Positions 25,859 through 35,366 are shown, counted from the first letter of the stretch. The stretch is 64,000 nt of DNA from a bacterium BMS3Abin14 (GCA_002897695.1 BDTG01000027.1:35335-99334); one strand, 5' to 3'. Numbers and translations are program-made. The notes: generated by a model not told the origin, from the letters alone.

Positions 25859-27600
25859 TGCAGCTCAGTCCCGGCCTCCCTGTACTCTCCGAAGGTTATC
25901 CGGAACATCGTCCCATTTTCCCGATGGATCTCCAGGCGCCCTCCCAGGAGCTCAACGAGTGTCCGGACCAGATTAAGACCCAGAGAGCTGAAACTGCCCG
26001 GATCCCTGCCGGCCGGCATCCCCACGCCGTTATCGGCCACCGTCAGGACATACCCGCTTCCCTTGGACCCATGGAATGCGATCCTCACCTCCCCGTCCTG
26101 TCTCCCCGAAAAGGCATGTTTATAGGCATTGGTGATAAGTTCGTTGATAATGAGCCCGGCGGGGATAGCAGTATCAATAACGAGGTCGCCTTCTTCAAGA
26201 TCAAAGATGAACCCGATCTCCTTTTCTTCCTGTCTGTAGGATGAGGATATGCTCCCTACGAGACTGCGCACGTAATTGGCAAAATTTATCCGGCCGAGAT
26301 CCCGGTTGTTGTAGAGGTTCTCGTGGATAAGGGCCATGCTCATCACCCGGTTTTCGCTCTCACGGTAAAGATCCCTGACCGTTTCATCACCGGCATGCCG
26401 CCCCTGAAGATTGAGAAGTCCGGAGACCATCTGAAGATTATTTTTTACCCGGTGATGTATTTCCTTAAGCAGAATCTCCTTCTCCTGGAGGGACTCGTGG
26501 AGATTCGCCTCAACTTTCCTGCGTTCCTCCAAAAGACCCTCAATTTTTTGGGCATGACGCATGGTGGTCCACAGGAAAACGCACAGCAGGCCGATGAAAA
26601 TCAGTCCGCCGGTCAGGATCATGGAGCTCTCGCCGAAATTCTGCCCATAATGCCCTGGAGTCGGGTAGAACAGCACGGACCATGCGCGGCCCGGAATACT
26701 CAGATTCGTTCGATAATGAACACCCTGGAGGACGGCATCCGGAACTCCGTAAAACGACTCGGGTTTGTGGACCCCGCCGGTTGCGTTATAATCGTAGAGA
26801 AACCCCCGGCCGGGCGGAGCTGAATCGTCAAACAGGTAGAACCCTATACTTTCCAGATTCCGCCCCTTGATGGCCTCGGCCACCAGGTCGGTAATGCTGA
26901 AAACCCCGAGGGCGAAACCCTGCAGATCCGACATGGGGTCTTCAGGGGCGACCGGGGAAATGCCGCCCTGGTATATGGGCCGAATGATCAGAAACCCGTA
27001 AATATCGCCCGTCTCCTGCACAAGGGTTAACCTGCCTGAGGATGCCATCTTCCCGGTCTCTATGGACCTTTGGAGGGTTTCCAGACGAGCAGGATCCGAT
27101 CTCAGATCGAACCCGAGAGCTGTCCGGTTTTCCTGGAGACTCACCCGATAATACACGGGGAAATACCAGGGTCTCCGTCCGGCTCTCCTCATAACACCCT
27201 GGCTCACCCGTTCAGTGAACTGAAAACCCTTCATCCCATCCGCCCTGGCCAGTTCCTCATATCTGTCTCTATCCCTGTCCCTCACCGCAGGCACCCAGTT
27301 CAGGGCCCGGATCTGTGCATATCGAAGCAGGGGAGCTTCCACAAATTTCGCGAACTCATCTCTTTCTACAAAGACAGAGGCGTTAAAAAAGCTTCCTATC
27401 GACTCGACAACTCCGGTGGATTGATCGATCTGGTTCTGAATATCCTTGGCATAGTCCTTCATCTTCGAATCGAAGATGGTTATCGCCAGGGTTCGCTCAT
27501 TTTCCCTTACGGTTCGCCATACGATCAATAACAGGATGACGCTGAGGAGGATGACGGATACCGCATAGAGATACCGCCGATGGAACAGTCTGACGGGCAT
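25855..27600 (-). CDS. CHASE-domain sensor histidine kinase (HisKA_2/HWE-like)
   Basis: 581 residues from the ATG at 27600. One membrane helix (about 9-32), a CHASE sensor (about 60-270; RALNWVPAVRDRDRDRYEEL), a second helix near 325-345, then HisKA_2 with the phosphoacceptor in LKEIHHRVKNNLQMVSGLL and an ATPase domain (IINELITNAYKHAF; VLTVADNGVGMPAG). CHASE domains bind small extracellular ligands. It faces two response regulators downstream in this region, so it probably feeds one of them. An upstream ATG at 27669 adds 23 residues of unlikely sequence. Confidence 0.9.
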   Translation of the reverse strand: MPVRLFHRRYLYAVSVILLSVILLLIVWRTVRENERTLAITIFDSKMKDYAKDIQNQIDQSTGVVESIGSFFNASVFVERDEFAKFVEAPLLRYAQIRALNWVPAVRDRDRDRYEELARADGMKGFQFTERVSQGVMRRAGRRPWYFPVYYRVSLQENRTALGFDLRSDPARLETLQRSIETGKMASSGRLTLVQETGDIYGFLIIRPIYQGGISPVAPEDPMSDLQGFALGVFSITDLVAEAIKGRNLESIGFYLFDDSAPPGRGFLYDYNATGGVHKPESFYGVPDAVLQGVHYRTNLSIPGRAWSVLFYPTPGHYGQNFGESSMILTGGLIFIGLLCVFLWTTMRHAQKIEGLLEERRKVEANLHESLQEKEILLKEIHHRVKNNLQMVSGLLNLQGRHAGDETVRDLYRESENRVMSMALIHENLYNNRDLGRINFANYVRSLVGSISSSYRQEEKEIGFIFDLEEGDLVIDTAIPAGLIINELITNAYKHAFSGRQDGEVRIAFHGSKGSGYVLTVADNGVGMPAGRDPGSFSSLGLNLVRTLVELLGGRLEIHRENGTMFRITFGEYREAGTELH

Positions 27601-27874
27601 GGCCTTTTCCCCATTCACGGTTTTGCAGTGCACGAAGATCAGGAACCGATTCGGATAAATTGGCAACAATCAGTGAAACGGTAACGAGCGGCCCCTGAAC
27701 CCCCGATTGGGATGCGTGGATAATACAACAGTAGGCCCCTGTCCCGCAACTTATTGAAAGGCATGGCTATCCAGAGATCCGGTGCAGGGATTATCCGGCA
27801 GATTCGCTGTCCGTCATGGAGATGTGAATTTCAGACTGTGGCTTCCCTGGAATAATGGAATAGAAGCGGGATGT

Positions 27875-28615
27875 TCACAGGGGAAAAGAATTTTTTAGTC
27901 TTGGCAGACCTTTAACCGGATCCTTCTTCAGCACCATGCGCACATAATCATCAATATGTGCCTTCTCAACGGAGTCAATAATGAGAAATCGCATCCCGGC
28001 CCCCTCGGGTCCGTTTTCTCCGAACCTTCCGGTCCAGACCACCGCCGCCCAACGTACATACACCGCCCTTTCCTGACCTGGGAGGTTAAAACGGATTTCA
28101 AACATTTCACCAGGAACGGGAAGTGTATCCAGATCAACGAAGGCCCCATCCGAGGATAGTGAAAGAACGTTGGCATTCACATTGACGTTCCCCATGGAAA
28201 CTGTGCAGGGCAGGGACAATTCAGCCCTTTCCGTATGCCTTTGGCCCGAGCCAAGCAGCTCCTCGACGATTGCAGTCAGAAGGTCACGTCTGATGGGTTT
28301 CTGGATCAACCCGTCGCACAGCGCTGTATTCGCCACGATCCTGGAGGATTCCAGGGAGCCTGAGCTGACGATTATGATGGGGATGGAACGGGTGAGGGGA
28401 TCGCTTTTCAGGCTGCGGCAAACCTCCGGTCCTGTCAAATCGGGCATGATATGATCAAGGAGGATGAGATCAGGCATCAGGCCCCGTGCCATTTCCAGGG
28501 CATCACGGCCACACCGGGCAGTAAAGAAATCGAATCCGTCCCGTCCCAGGCAGGAAATCTCCTGCTGAATGAAGAACTCATTGTCGTCAACAACGAGAAC
28601 CCGCTTTTTTTCCAT
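27875..28615 (-). CDS. Response regulator with PilZ-like output domain
   Basis: 246 residues from the ATG at 28615. The receiver (1-120) has VLVVDDNEFFIQQE, LILLDHIMPDLTG and the Lys in LIQKPIRRD. The C-terminal part has a PilZ-type pattern (SLSSDGAFVDLDTLPVPGE, then VYVRWAAVVW and GAGMRFL). PilZ domains often bind c-di-GMP; the basic RxxxR motif is weak (QRHTERAEL), so binding here is uncertain. The neighbouring HD-GYP regulator would degrade c-di-GMP, which fits a shared pathway. The gap upstream carries two inverted repeats. Confidence 0.85.
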   Translation of the reverse strand: MEKKRVLVVDDNEFFIQQEISCLGRDGFDFFTARCGRDALEMARGLMPDLILLDHIMPDLTGPEVCRSLKSDPLTRSIPIIIVSSGSLESSRIVANTALCDGLIQKPIRRDLLTAIVEELLGSGQRHTERAELSLPCTVSMGNVNVNANVLSLSSDGAFVDLDTLPVPGEMFEIRFNLPGQERAVYVRWAAVVWTGRFGENGPEGAGMRFLIIDSVEKAHIDDYVRMVLKKDPVKGLPRLKNSFPL

Positions 28616-28966
28616 GACATCCCTTTCCCGGCCTGAACAGTTCCGTCCGAAACCAAGGATGTAGCAAATATCAGGCCAGAATGGTATATCAATGCAACAT
28701 ATTGATATTATAAAGTTTTCATGGAAAAAACCAAAAGGAAACAAAACAAGGATGCACACATCCATGGGCACCTTGCACATGGATGTGTGCATCCTTATGA
28801 AAAGGCTTCCAGGGCTGAGGTTCCGTGAGTATTCAGAGAACGATTCCACACCGTATTGATAAATCACGTCCGATGGATATGGATAATGTAAATCCGGCAT
28901 GGCGTCGCCGTTCTTCACCGGACATTGTATTCTACACCCTTAATCTGCATATTGTCATATATGGGA
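28616..28966. other. Gene-free gap with two inverted repeats
   Basis: A 351-bp stretch between the two response regulators. It holds ATATCAAT/ATTGATAT (28686-28708, 7-base loop) and the long inverted repeat at 28748-28796. No credible gene is seen. It probably holds the promoter of the PilZ regulator and the end of the HD-GYP gene transcript. Confidence 0.7.
28748..28796. promoter_or_regulatory. 19-bp perfect inverted repeat with 11-base loop
   Basis: The arms are AAGGATGCACACATCCATG (28748-28766) and its exact reverse complement (28778-28796), loop GGCACCTTGCA. It is 133 bp upstream of the PilZ regulator start. It could be a terminator-type stem for the HD-GYP transcript or an operator. The inner TTGCACATG recurs at 30222-30230 upstream of the HD-GYP gene. 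Confidence 0.7.
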
Positions 28967-30046
28967 TCAGGACTGCCGGAGGTTTTCTTTTACCGAAGCA
29001 GTGAAGGTTCCAACCAGCTCCGGGTCAAAATGTGTTCCGGAGCAGGTTTCCACTTCCTCGCATGCATCAGAAATCTTCATGGGGGCCCGGTAGGATCGCC
29101 GGGAGGTCATGGCATCGCAGGAGTCCGCAATTGTTATGATACGAGCCTTCAGAGGGATATCGTTTCCAGATAATCCTGAGGGGTATCCGCTTCCTTCCCA
29201 TTTTTCATGGTGGTGCATCACACAGTTCAGGTTCTGACTCGACAGTATGGGCGCAAGGATCTTGCAACCACGCTCCGGGTGCAGTTTGATAAGAGAAAAC
29301 TCTTCCTCTGTCAGATTTCCAGGCTTGTTCAGTATTGCATCGGGGACGCTCAGTTTCCCAATATCGTGGAGTTGGGCAGCCAGGTGAACATCCTTGGCTT
29401 CCTTGAAGTTAAGTTTCAGTTCCTTAGCAAGCCACATGGCGTACATCGTCACCCTGTGGGAATGACCCTTGGTGTAAAAGTCCTTGGCTTCGATGGTGTT
29501 TATCATGGCTTGTATGGCTTCGTAGAATAAAAGCCTGATCTGATCATCCTTGGCCTCGATCTTGCGTTCCAGGGATAGAGTGTAATCCCGGGTGAAGAAT
29601 TTGAGATCGGCCCTCTGAAAAGCCTTTTCGACACTCACTTGCAACTCCCTGGGAGTAAAAGGCTTCCTGATGTAGTCATTGGCCCCATGACGCATTGCTT
29701 CGATAGCCACCTCCAGGTCCTGGGAAGCGGTCACCATGATCACTTCGACTTCGGAACCTTTGCTCCTAAGTTCCTGTAAGCATTCTATCCCGCTCTTCCC
29801 CGGCATCATGATATCCAGGAGGATGAGATCAAAATATTGATCCATGGCCATCTCCAGTGCCTGCTCTCCGTTTTCGGCTTCCGTAACATCACAGGACAAG
29901 AGCTCCATGGCATCTGTGATAACTTTCCTGACTATGGCATCATCATCTACAATCAGGATTCGGGGAATTTTCTTTGAGCCTGAAAAATGTTGAAAGTCGT
30001 CCAGTTCAATAAAATCTGATTCCTGTTGATGTCCGTTTTTGTCCAT
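28967..30046 (-). CDS. Response regulator with HD-GYP phosphodiesterase domain (RpfG-like)
   Basis: 359 residues. The receiver (about 30-150) has RILIVDDDAIVRKV, LILLDIMMPGKSG and YIRKPFTPREL. The HD-GYP domain (about 185-355) has the metal-binding HDIGKLSVPDAILNKPG and the diagnostic HHHEKWEGSGYPSGLSG. This type hydrolyses c-di-GMP; all key residues look present. A possible partner is the CHASE kinase nearby. Confidence 0.94.
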   Translation of the reverse strand: MDKNGHQQESDFIELDDFQHFSGSKKIPRILIVDDDAIVRKVITDAMELLSCDVTEAENGEQALEMAMDQYFDLILLDIMMPGKSGIECLQELRSKGSEVEVIMVTASQDLEVAIEAMRHGANDYIRKPFTPRELQVSVEKAFQRADLKFFTRDYTLSLERKIEAKDDQIRLLFYEAIQAMINTIEAKDFYTKGHSHRVTMYAMWLAKELKLNFKEAKDVHLAAQLHDIGKLSVPDAILNKPGNLTEEEFSLIKLHPERGCKILAPILSSQNLNCVMHHHEKWEGSGYPSGLSGNDIPLKARIITIADSCDAMTSRRSYRAPMKISDACEEVETCSGTHFDPELVGTFTASVKENLRQS

Positions 30047-30392
30047 TGATACTCCTTTTCCTGGTCTTTACCGGGCCGACATTTCCAACCTGACTTATCC
30101 TCATCCACAGACAGCGTTTAGAAACCGTACCTTATGCAAAAATAGTTCCGTTTCCGGGAGAGATCCGAAGGCTTTGTTTTTGAAGGCTTTTTTCAGCCGT
30201 AGGGATGTGCACTTTCCTTACTTGCACATGAACGTATGCAAAGTTGCCGCATCAGTATTAAATGGAGGGAATATAAAGGATTTAATCAATATAAGGATTG
30301 ATTTGAAGTTGAACTGGCTACGACCCCCTGGTACCCTTGGATTTGGCTCCGCCAGCGATGCAGAAAACTGGCACCTCGCTCCGGGCGTACGG
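30047..30392. other. Gene-free gap upstream of the HD-GYP regulator
   Basis: 346 bp between the HD-GYP gene and the fabH paralogue. It contains ATGTGCA-N11-TGCACAT (30205-30229), whose 11-base spacing equals that of the larger inverted repeat at 28748. No gene or RNA is recognised. Confidence 0.6.
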
Positions 30393-31373
30393 TCACCAGC
30401 GAACGACGGCCCCTGCCCACGTGAGCCCCGCGCCGAAGCCGGCCAGAACCACGATATCGCCCTCCTTGATAATGCCTCGGCTGTCGGCCTCGGCCAGCGC
30501 GATGGGGACACTCCCGGCTGAAGTGTTCCCGAAACGTTCCAGGTTCAGGTAAAACTTCTCAATGGGAACTTTCAGGGCCTTGGCGGCGGAATCGATGATC
30601 CGCAGGTTGGCCTGGTGGGGAAAGAAGTGATCCACATCATCCAGGGTCAGCCCCGCCCTGTCCACCGCATTGCGAACCGCGTCCGGAAGTGCCCTGACAC
30701 CGAATTTAAATACATCCTTCCCCTGCATGCGTATAGCGAAATCCTTCAGACGTGTTTCCCCGAGGGGCGTCATGTCGGCCACGCCCGGGTCAACCGCCAG
30801 CCATGGCTGCGGCGCCGACCCGTCGGCTCTCAGGTATGTAGACAGGATGCCGTTGTCTCCACCTTCATGCCTGATGAGGGCTGCCCCACCCCCGTCGGCA
30901 AACAGGACGCAGGTGTTTCGATCGGTCCAGTCAAGAACCCTTGATAGAGTTTCTGCGCCGATCACAAGGGCGTGTCTGATCCCGGTAGCCGACATCATGC
31001 TATCGGCTACCGCAAGGCCGTAGACGAACCCCGAACAGGCGGCCTCCAGGTCGAAACAGGCTGCGTTTGTAGCGCCGATCTTGTTCTGAACGATGCAGGC
31101 TGTGGACGGAATAAGCCGATCAGGGGAGAGGGTGGCCACGATAATAAGGTCAATATCCTCCGGCTCTACCCCTCCACGGGCAAGCGCCTCCAATGCCGCA
31201 GTCGCGCAAAAATCGGAGGTCGTTTCATGGTCCTCGGCGATACGCCGTTCCTTTATCCCCGTACGGGAAACGATCCATTCGTCCGAGGTATCCACCATTT
31301 TGGCAAGATCATCGTTAGTCACAATTCTGGAAGGAACGCCCATTCCCGTCCCCACTATACGATTTCCCTTCAT
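30393..31373 (-). CDS. fabH: 3-oxoacyl-ACP synthase III (FabH), copy outside the fab cluster
   Basis: 326 residues with the Cys-His-Asn triad: AACFDLEAACSGFVYGL, HFFPHQANLRI and ERFGNTSAGSVP. It is strongly similar to the fabH at 47798 but lies away from the fab cluster. FabH condenses acetyl-CoA (or branched acyl-CoA) with malonyl-ACP. It lies 155 bp after the methyltransferase operon; the gap carries a palindrome and a repeat, so it may be transcribed separately. A role with the upstream genes is possible but unproven. Confidence 0.93.
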   Translation of the reverse strand: MKGNRIVGTGMGVPSRIVTNDDLAKMVDTSDEWIVSRTGIKERRIAEDHETTSDFCATAALEALARGGVEPEDIDLIIVATLSPDRLIPSTACIVQNKIGATNAACFDLEAACSGFVYGLAVADSMMSATGIRHALVIGAETLSRVLDWTDRNTCVLFADGGGAALIRHEGGDNGILSTYLRADGSAPQPWLAVDPGVADMTPLGETRLKDFAIRMQGKDVFKFGVRALPDAVRNAVDRAGLTLDDVDHFFPHQANLRIIDSAAKALKVPIEKFYLNLERFGNTSAGSVPIALAEADSRGIIKEGDIVVLAGFGAGLTWAGAVVRW

Positions 31374-31409
31374 CTGAATCCTCCATTAAAGTTTATAGGG
31401 CCGTAAAGA

Positions 31410-31426
31410 AACCATTAATGATTAAT
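31410..31426. promoter_or_regulatory. Short palindrome before fabH
   Basis: CCATTAAT-G-ATTAATGG, 8-bp arms. On the minus strand it is followed by TTTCTTT, so it could end the methyltransferase operon transcript weakly; on the plus strand CTTTTT follows. Confidence 0.45.
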
Positions 31427-31447
31427 GGCTTTTTACGAAGTCAGCAA

Positions 31448-31498
31448 ACATAAGGGCCCGGTTTTAAACTTCTCGAAACTTCGTTAACTTCACGGTCG
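31448..31498 (-). repeat. Palindromic intergenic repeat, copy 1
   Basis: On the minus strand it reads GACCGTGAAGTTAACGAAG... through AAGTTTAAAACC to CCTTATG. A second copy on the plus strand (39308-39356) matches at 44 of 49 positions by eye. The core around TTAACGAAGTTTCG is nearly self-complementary with G-U pairs. Confidence 0.75.
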
Positions 31499-31528
31499 GC
31501 TTGTCACGTCGACCTGCCACGTCCTGGT

Positions 31529-32314
31529 TCAGGCATCCGGTTTGATGCCCACCGCCACTATTCGCCGATCCATGAACCCGTAGTCACCTTTCGTGTCATG
31601 GGGGGTAAAATTCCTGTAAAGCTGAACCGCGGAAAATCCGGCATCACTCAACAGGCGTACTAACATGTCGCCGTCAAACAGCCGAATGCGGTAGGTCTGA
31701 TCGCGCAGCAGCCCTCTGTCCTTGCAGAGGACCAGTTCCCTCGCGCTAACCGCATTTTCAGCGATTTCCCTGCGGCGGCAGACGACAACCGTTTCATCCA
31801 CCTCGTGCCATGCAACCGGAGACATCTCCTCCCTCACCTGCTCTCCGTCTGCAGTATCTACCAGAACCCTGGAGCCGGGTTTCAGCAACCGCATGGACTC
31901 GGCCAGGATTCCAAGATCGTCCTCCGGCCTGGGCAGATAACCCAATGAGTTTCCCATGATGATAACACAGTCAAAGGATTCCGAGGGAAGACCCGTTTCC
32001 CTGGCATCCCCCTGGAGAAAACGGATCGGCCTTCCCATTTCGGAGGCCATGGCCCGCCCCCGTTCTATGAGGAACCGGGAATAGTCCAGGACCGTACATC
32101 CCGTAAACCCTCTGGAGGCCAGTTCAATGCTGTGCCTGCCCTGTCCCCCGCAAAGATCCAGGAGCGCCATCCGCGTGTCCATGGGAAGAATCCCACAGAT
32201 AACGTCCACCTCCCGTCCGGTAAGATCCTCATCACACACAGAGCGGGAGTCGGTGAGCAGGTAGATTTCATCGAAAAGGGTCTTCCACCAATCCGATCTG
32301 ACCTCTATGCTCAA
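31529..32314 (-). CDS. Class I SAM-dependent methyltransferase
   Basis: 261 residues from the TTG at 32314, which has GGAGGAGCC upstream and overlaps the ATP-grasp-like gene stop (TTGA). SAM-binding motif I is LLDLCGGQGRHSIELASRG, followed by VLDYSRFLIERGR and FDCVIIMGNSLGYLPRPEDD. The substrate is unknown. It is translationally coupled to the ATP-grasp-like gene, suggesting they act on the same compound. Confidence 0.85.
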   Translation of the reverse strand: MSIEVRSDWWKTLFDEIYLLTDSRSVCDEDLTGREVDVICGILPMDTRMALLDLCGGQGRHSIELASRGFTGCTVLDYSRFLIERGRAMASEMGRPIRFLQGDARETGLPSESFDCVIIMGNSLGYLPRPEDDLGILAESMRLLKPGSRVLVDTADGEQVREEMSPVAWHEVDETVVVCRRREIAENAVSARELVLCKDRGLLRDQTYRIRLFDGDMLVRLLSDAGFSAVQLYRNFTPHDTKGDYGFMDRRIVAVGIKPDA

Positions 32315-33702
32315 GGCTCCTCCGGATGAGCTCCGAAACTGAACAGCCCGTCGGTGGCGAAAACAGCAGGGCCTCCCAGCCACTTCTGCGATCGGGCGAT
32401 CTGGAGTTCTTCCTCCTCGATGCTGATGTAATCGTCCAGTTCGCCGGAGAGCCACATCCTCTCAAGGGTAAGGCAGTCCTTCCACACGGCCGAACAGTAG
32501 TTTCCAAGAGCTTCCAGGTGACCCGGGCTGATCACGCGCGGCCTCAAGGCCATCCTGATGGGACCGAGAAGGTAGGTAAATCTGTTGTCCATCGCCATCT
32601 CACCCTGCATCTGCACAATATCGGCAACATCCGCAAAATCCATATCGAGTATGGCATCGTTAATGCGGGCAACGGCATCTCGGACGCTCATGGGGGAACG
32701 CAGGATCCCAAGGGGCTGCACGCCTCCGCCGCTTCCAACGTTGGTGGGCACTCCCCCAAACCTTACCAGGAACCCATACATGCCGGTGGGCCCCATCAGA
32801 CAGCGAAAATCGGTCTGGTATCGCTCAAGGGCCATTTTTCCCTCTGCCATGTTCAGCGCCGGATTGTCCTCAGCCCAGAGGTCAAGGGGTATCTTTTCCT
32901 GAACAATGTAGTTCCCCTCCCTCAGGGCCAGTTCGACTGCCTCGTCGCCGTCCCTGTTCACTCCGCCTACCCTGACCCCGAAACCGGAATAGCCTCTCTC
33001 AGGCTTGAGGACCAGATTGTCCCAATTTTTTCGGGTCCATTCGACCAGGTCCCGAACCTCACGCCCGTCCGGATCCTGCGTTTGCCGAGGAAAGAACCTC
33101 CTGGTCCACGGGGTCCGGCGCACAGTTTCAGGTTGAAATTGTCCGTTTTCAGGGCCTCTTATCACCTCGAACATGCTCTTGACGTTTATCGGTTCCGTTC
33201 CCCGGGGGTTGACCACACGACCCTCCGTTACTGCCCTGATCAGGGGGTCCAGCCCATGTTTGCGGTGCAGAGCAAGCAGAACGTCGGTGTTAAAATCCAT
33301 GAATATCACGGAAATTGGATCACCTCGCCAGGCCACCCGGTCTCGGCTGATCTCAAGATCCTGAGGAGCCATGAGGGCGCTGCTGATCCCGTCAATGGTG
33401 TTGAGCCGTTCAACCAGATTGATGTTCTCGGTCACATCCTCCAGGGTTTCCTCCTCGGCCACCACCGCTATAAACCCCGGGTTGGACCCGTCACGGGACC
33501 TATGGGCGTTAACCAGCATCTCGACAAAGCCGAAAACCGGGTAGAGAAGAGGGTGGTCAAGATCAAGATCGACTCCGATGGGCCGAACGCGATTCAACCT
33601 CTCCCAGACCGCCTTGCCGATGATCTGTGTGATGCGTTGATAGTCCCATCCCCCGGGACTACCGAGGTTCCATTCCGAATGATAGCCGAGAAACTGTTCC
33701 AT
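32311..33702 (-). CDS. ATP-grasp-like protein of unknown function
   Basis: 463 residues, not recognised as a named family. The central part looks like an ATP-grasp fold: NLVLKPERGYSGFGVRVGG (Lys and Gly-rich loop), NYIVQEKIPLDLW (adenine-region strand), DFRCLMGPTGMYGFLVRFGG and PTNVGSGGGVQPLG (late Asp/Asn region). The layout resembles circularly permuted ATP-grasp or glutathionylspermidine-synthase-like ligases. If so, it forms an amide or thioester bond using ATP. It sits between a DUF885 metallopeptidase-like gene (3 bp gap) and a coupled methyltransferase. Confidence 0.6.
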   Translation of the reverse strand: MEQFLGYHSEWNLGSPGGWDYQRITQIIGKAVWERLNRVRPIGVDLDLDHPLLYPVFGFVEMLVNAHRSRDGSNPGFIAVVAEEETLEDVTENINLVERLNTIDGISSALMAPQDLEISRDRVAWRGDPISVIFMDFNTDVLLALHRKHGLDPLIRAVTEGRVVNPRGTEPINVKSMFEVIRGPENGQFQPETVRRTPWTRRFFPRQTQDPDGREVRDLVEWTRKNWDNLVLKPERGYSGFGVRVGGVNRDGDEAVELALREGNYIVQEKIPLDLWAEDNPALNMAEGKMALERYQTDFRCLMGPTGMYGFLVRFGGVPTNVGSGGGVQPLGILRSPMSVRDAVARINDAILDMDFADVADIVQMQGEMAMDNRFTYLLGPIRMALRPRVISPGHLEALGNYCSAVWKDCLTLERMWLSGELDDYISIEEEELQIARSQKWLGGPAVFATDGLFSFGAHPEEP

Positions 33703-33705
33703 GAA

Positions 33706-35304
33706 TTACCTCAGCGTACGCCCTAATTCGTCAAACCCGATTTCCCCCTGTCGGAGGATCCTTCCGGCCATGCACACCGTTTCAGTGCGGTTCCGCCCGC
33801 CTAACAGGGAGCGAAAACGGTTGAGGCCAACAGTGTAGCACATCTGATAAGCTGGCCGTAGTGAGTATTTTCGAGCGGTTGCCATGGCACGGGGCGCGGA
33901 AAAACCGGCTTCGGTCAGAATCCCGGCAACTCCTTCAATGTCCATCCTCCCCATGTGGAGATCAAGGTCGGCAATGCCCCTTATTGTATGTCTCAGCCTG
34001 CGAAAGCTCAGGATGAAGCGGTCCCACCTCTGGCCGAAAAAACCGGACTGTTCCATGAGTTCCTCCGCGAAACACGCCCATCCCTCGTAAAATACGGGGC
34101 GTTCGATCGGCCGCCGCACGACATCGGACAGGTTCCATCGGGATATGTCGAGGAAATGGTGTCCAGGGTAGGTTTCGTGGGCGGCCGTCATTCGAAAGAC
34201 AGGGTGTATGCAGCCGGATGCTTTTCCCAGGCTACCCTCCCCATAGACAAAAAAGGTTCCGCCGGCAGGTGGATGTCCCGGCAGCGCACTGTAGGAATCT
34301 GCTGCCCTCACGGGGGTCATGGACTGTGGAACCGCCCTGATCTTTACCGGGCATCCCTCGGCCAGGTCCCGGGGCAGCAATCCAAGCTCCAGGCAGTGGC
34401 CCCTCAAACGTTCGATCTCCTGAAAAAGGAGCTTCGACTTTCCCTCACGCGGAATGGGGACCTGAGGAATCCCGTTGTACGCATCCATCAGAGAAGCGCC
34501 CGGTTTGAGCTCTTCGCCCAGGGTCGAGAGTTCAACAAGGAGGCTTTCCCGCTCTTCCGTCATCTCTGCCAGGATCTCGTCCACCGAGAGTCCAACTGCC
34601 ATGTGATGCGAGGCGATCCTCTCCACGAGATCCCGGGGCAGAAGGAAACTCTCCCGAACCTGGAGGCCGCCCAGACGTTTTCCGAAGTTTTCAATGGCCT
34701 GAAGAGCGGAATCCCGTACACCGTTCTGATCTCCCAGGGAAGCCACCCAGTCCAGCGTGTCCCGAACCATCTCGACTCCCAGTTCCCTGAAAAGGGCAGG
34801 AACATCCACCAGAATATTTCCGGACGTTTCGAGAAATTTATCGAGCCCCCAAAACCGCATCTCCAGGGCTGACGGTTCCCCGGATTCCATGGCCTGAAGG
34901 AGCCCCGCTGTTACAATAGCAAGGTGAAAGGTCGGCTGAGTCCGGTGAAAGCGGACCTCTTCCAGCTGCTCGCGGAGGGTAACGGCAAGGTGTATCAGGA
35001 GCGAAATATCGATGAGGTCCCCGGGACAGGCGTCACCGGAACCCAGGGCATCCAGTTCCAGAACCCACCGGGCAAGTTTTCTGGAAACATCCTCCACCCT
35101 ATCCGGAGAGAAGTCATCCCACAACCGCCAGTCGATCTCGTCCACAACCACCTGGGGGAAAAAGTAGAACTCGTCGCTGTAGCAGCAGACAGGGAATGTG
35201 CGTGCGAGCAAACCGTACATTTCGTCCGCCAGTGTCATGACGGAGGCGGCGATGCTATCGTATTTTTGCGAAGTCCTTGATGGCATCGTAAAAAGTCCAT
35301 CCAT
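33706..35304 (-). CDS. DUF885-family metallopeptidase-like protein
   Basis: 532 residues. DUF885 hallmarks: the zinc-type AAHETYPGHHFLDISRW (HExxx-GHH pattern), the following glutamate motif FYEGWACFAEELMEQSG, and the preceding GTFFVYGEG region. No signal peptide is seen, so it should be cytoplasmic, unlike many lipoprotein relatives. It is the first gene of a three-gene operon with the ATP-grasp-like and methyltransferase genes; a peptide-like substrate is the natural guess. The start ATG has a distant GTGGAG; an ATG six codons on is possible. Confidence 0.82.
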   Translation of the reverse strand: MDGLFTMPSRTSQKYDSIAASVMTLADEMYGLLARTFPVCCYSDEFYFFPQVVVDEIDWRLWDDFSPDRVEDVSRKLARWVLELDALGSGDACPGDLIDISLLIHLAVTLREQLEEVRFHRTQPTFHLAIVTAGLLQAMESGEPSALEMRFWGLDKFLETSGNILVDVPALFRELGVEMVRDTLDWVASLGDQNGVRDSALQAIENFGKRLGGLQVRESFLLPRDLVERIASHHMAVGLSVDEILAEMTEERESLLVELSTLGEELKPGASLMDAYNGIPQVPIPREGKSKLLFQEIERLRGHCLELGLLPRDLAEGCPVKIRAVPQSMTPVRAADSYSALPGHPPAGGTFFVYGEGSLGKASGCIHPVFRMTAAHETYPGHHFLDISRWNLSDVVRRPIERPVFYEGWACFAEELMEQSGFFGQRWDRFILSFRRLRHTIRGIADLDLHMGRMDIEGVAGILTEAGFSAPRAMATARKYSLRPAYQMCYTVGLNRFRSLLGGRNRTETVCMAGRILRQGEIGFDELGRTLR

Positions 35305-35366
35305 GACTTGTTACTCCACTGAAAACGAAAGTTGAAACCGGCATGGTCGAGAATCCATCCCTATAG

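Noticed and set aside
32326..33726. 466-residue plus-strand frame opposite the ATP-grasp-like gene
   Set aside because: Antisense shadow; the minus-strand frame has coupled neighbours and motif structure.
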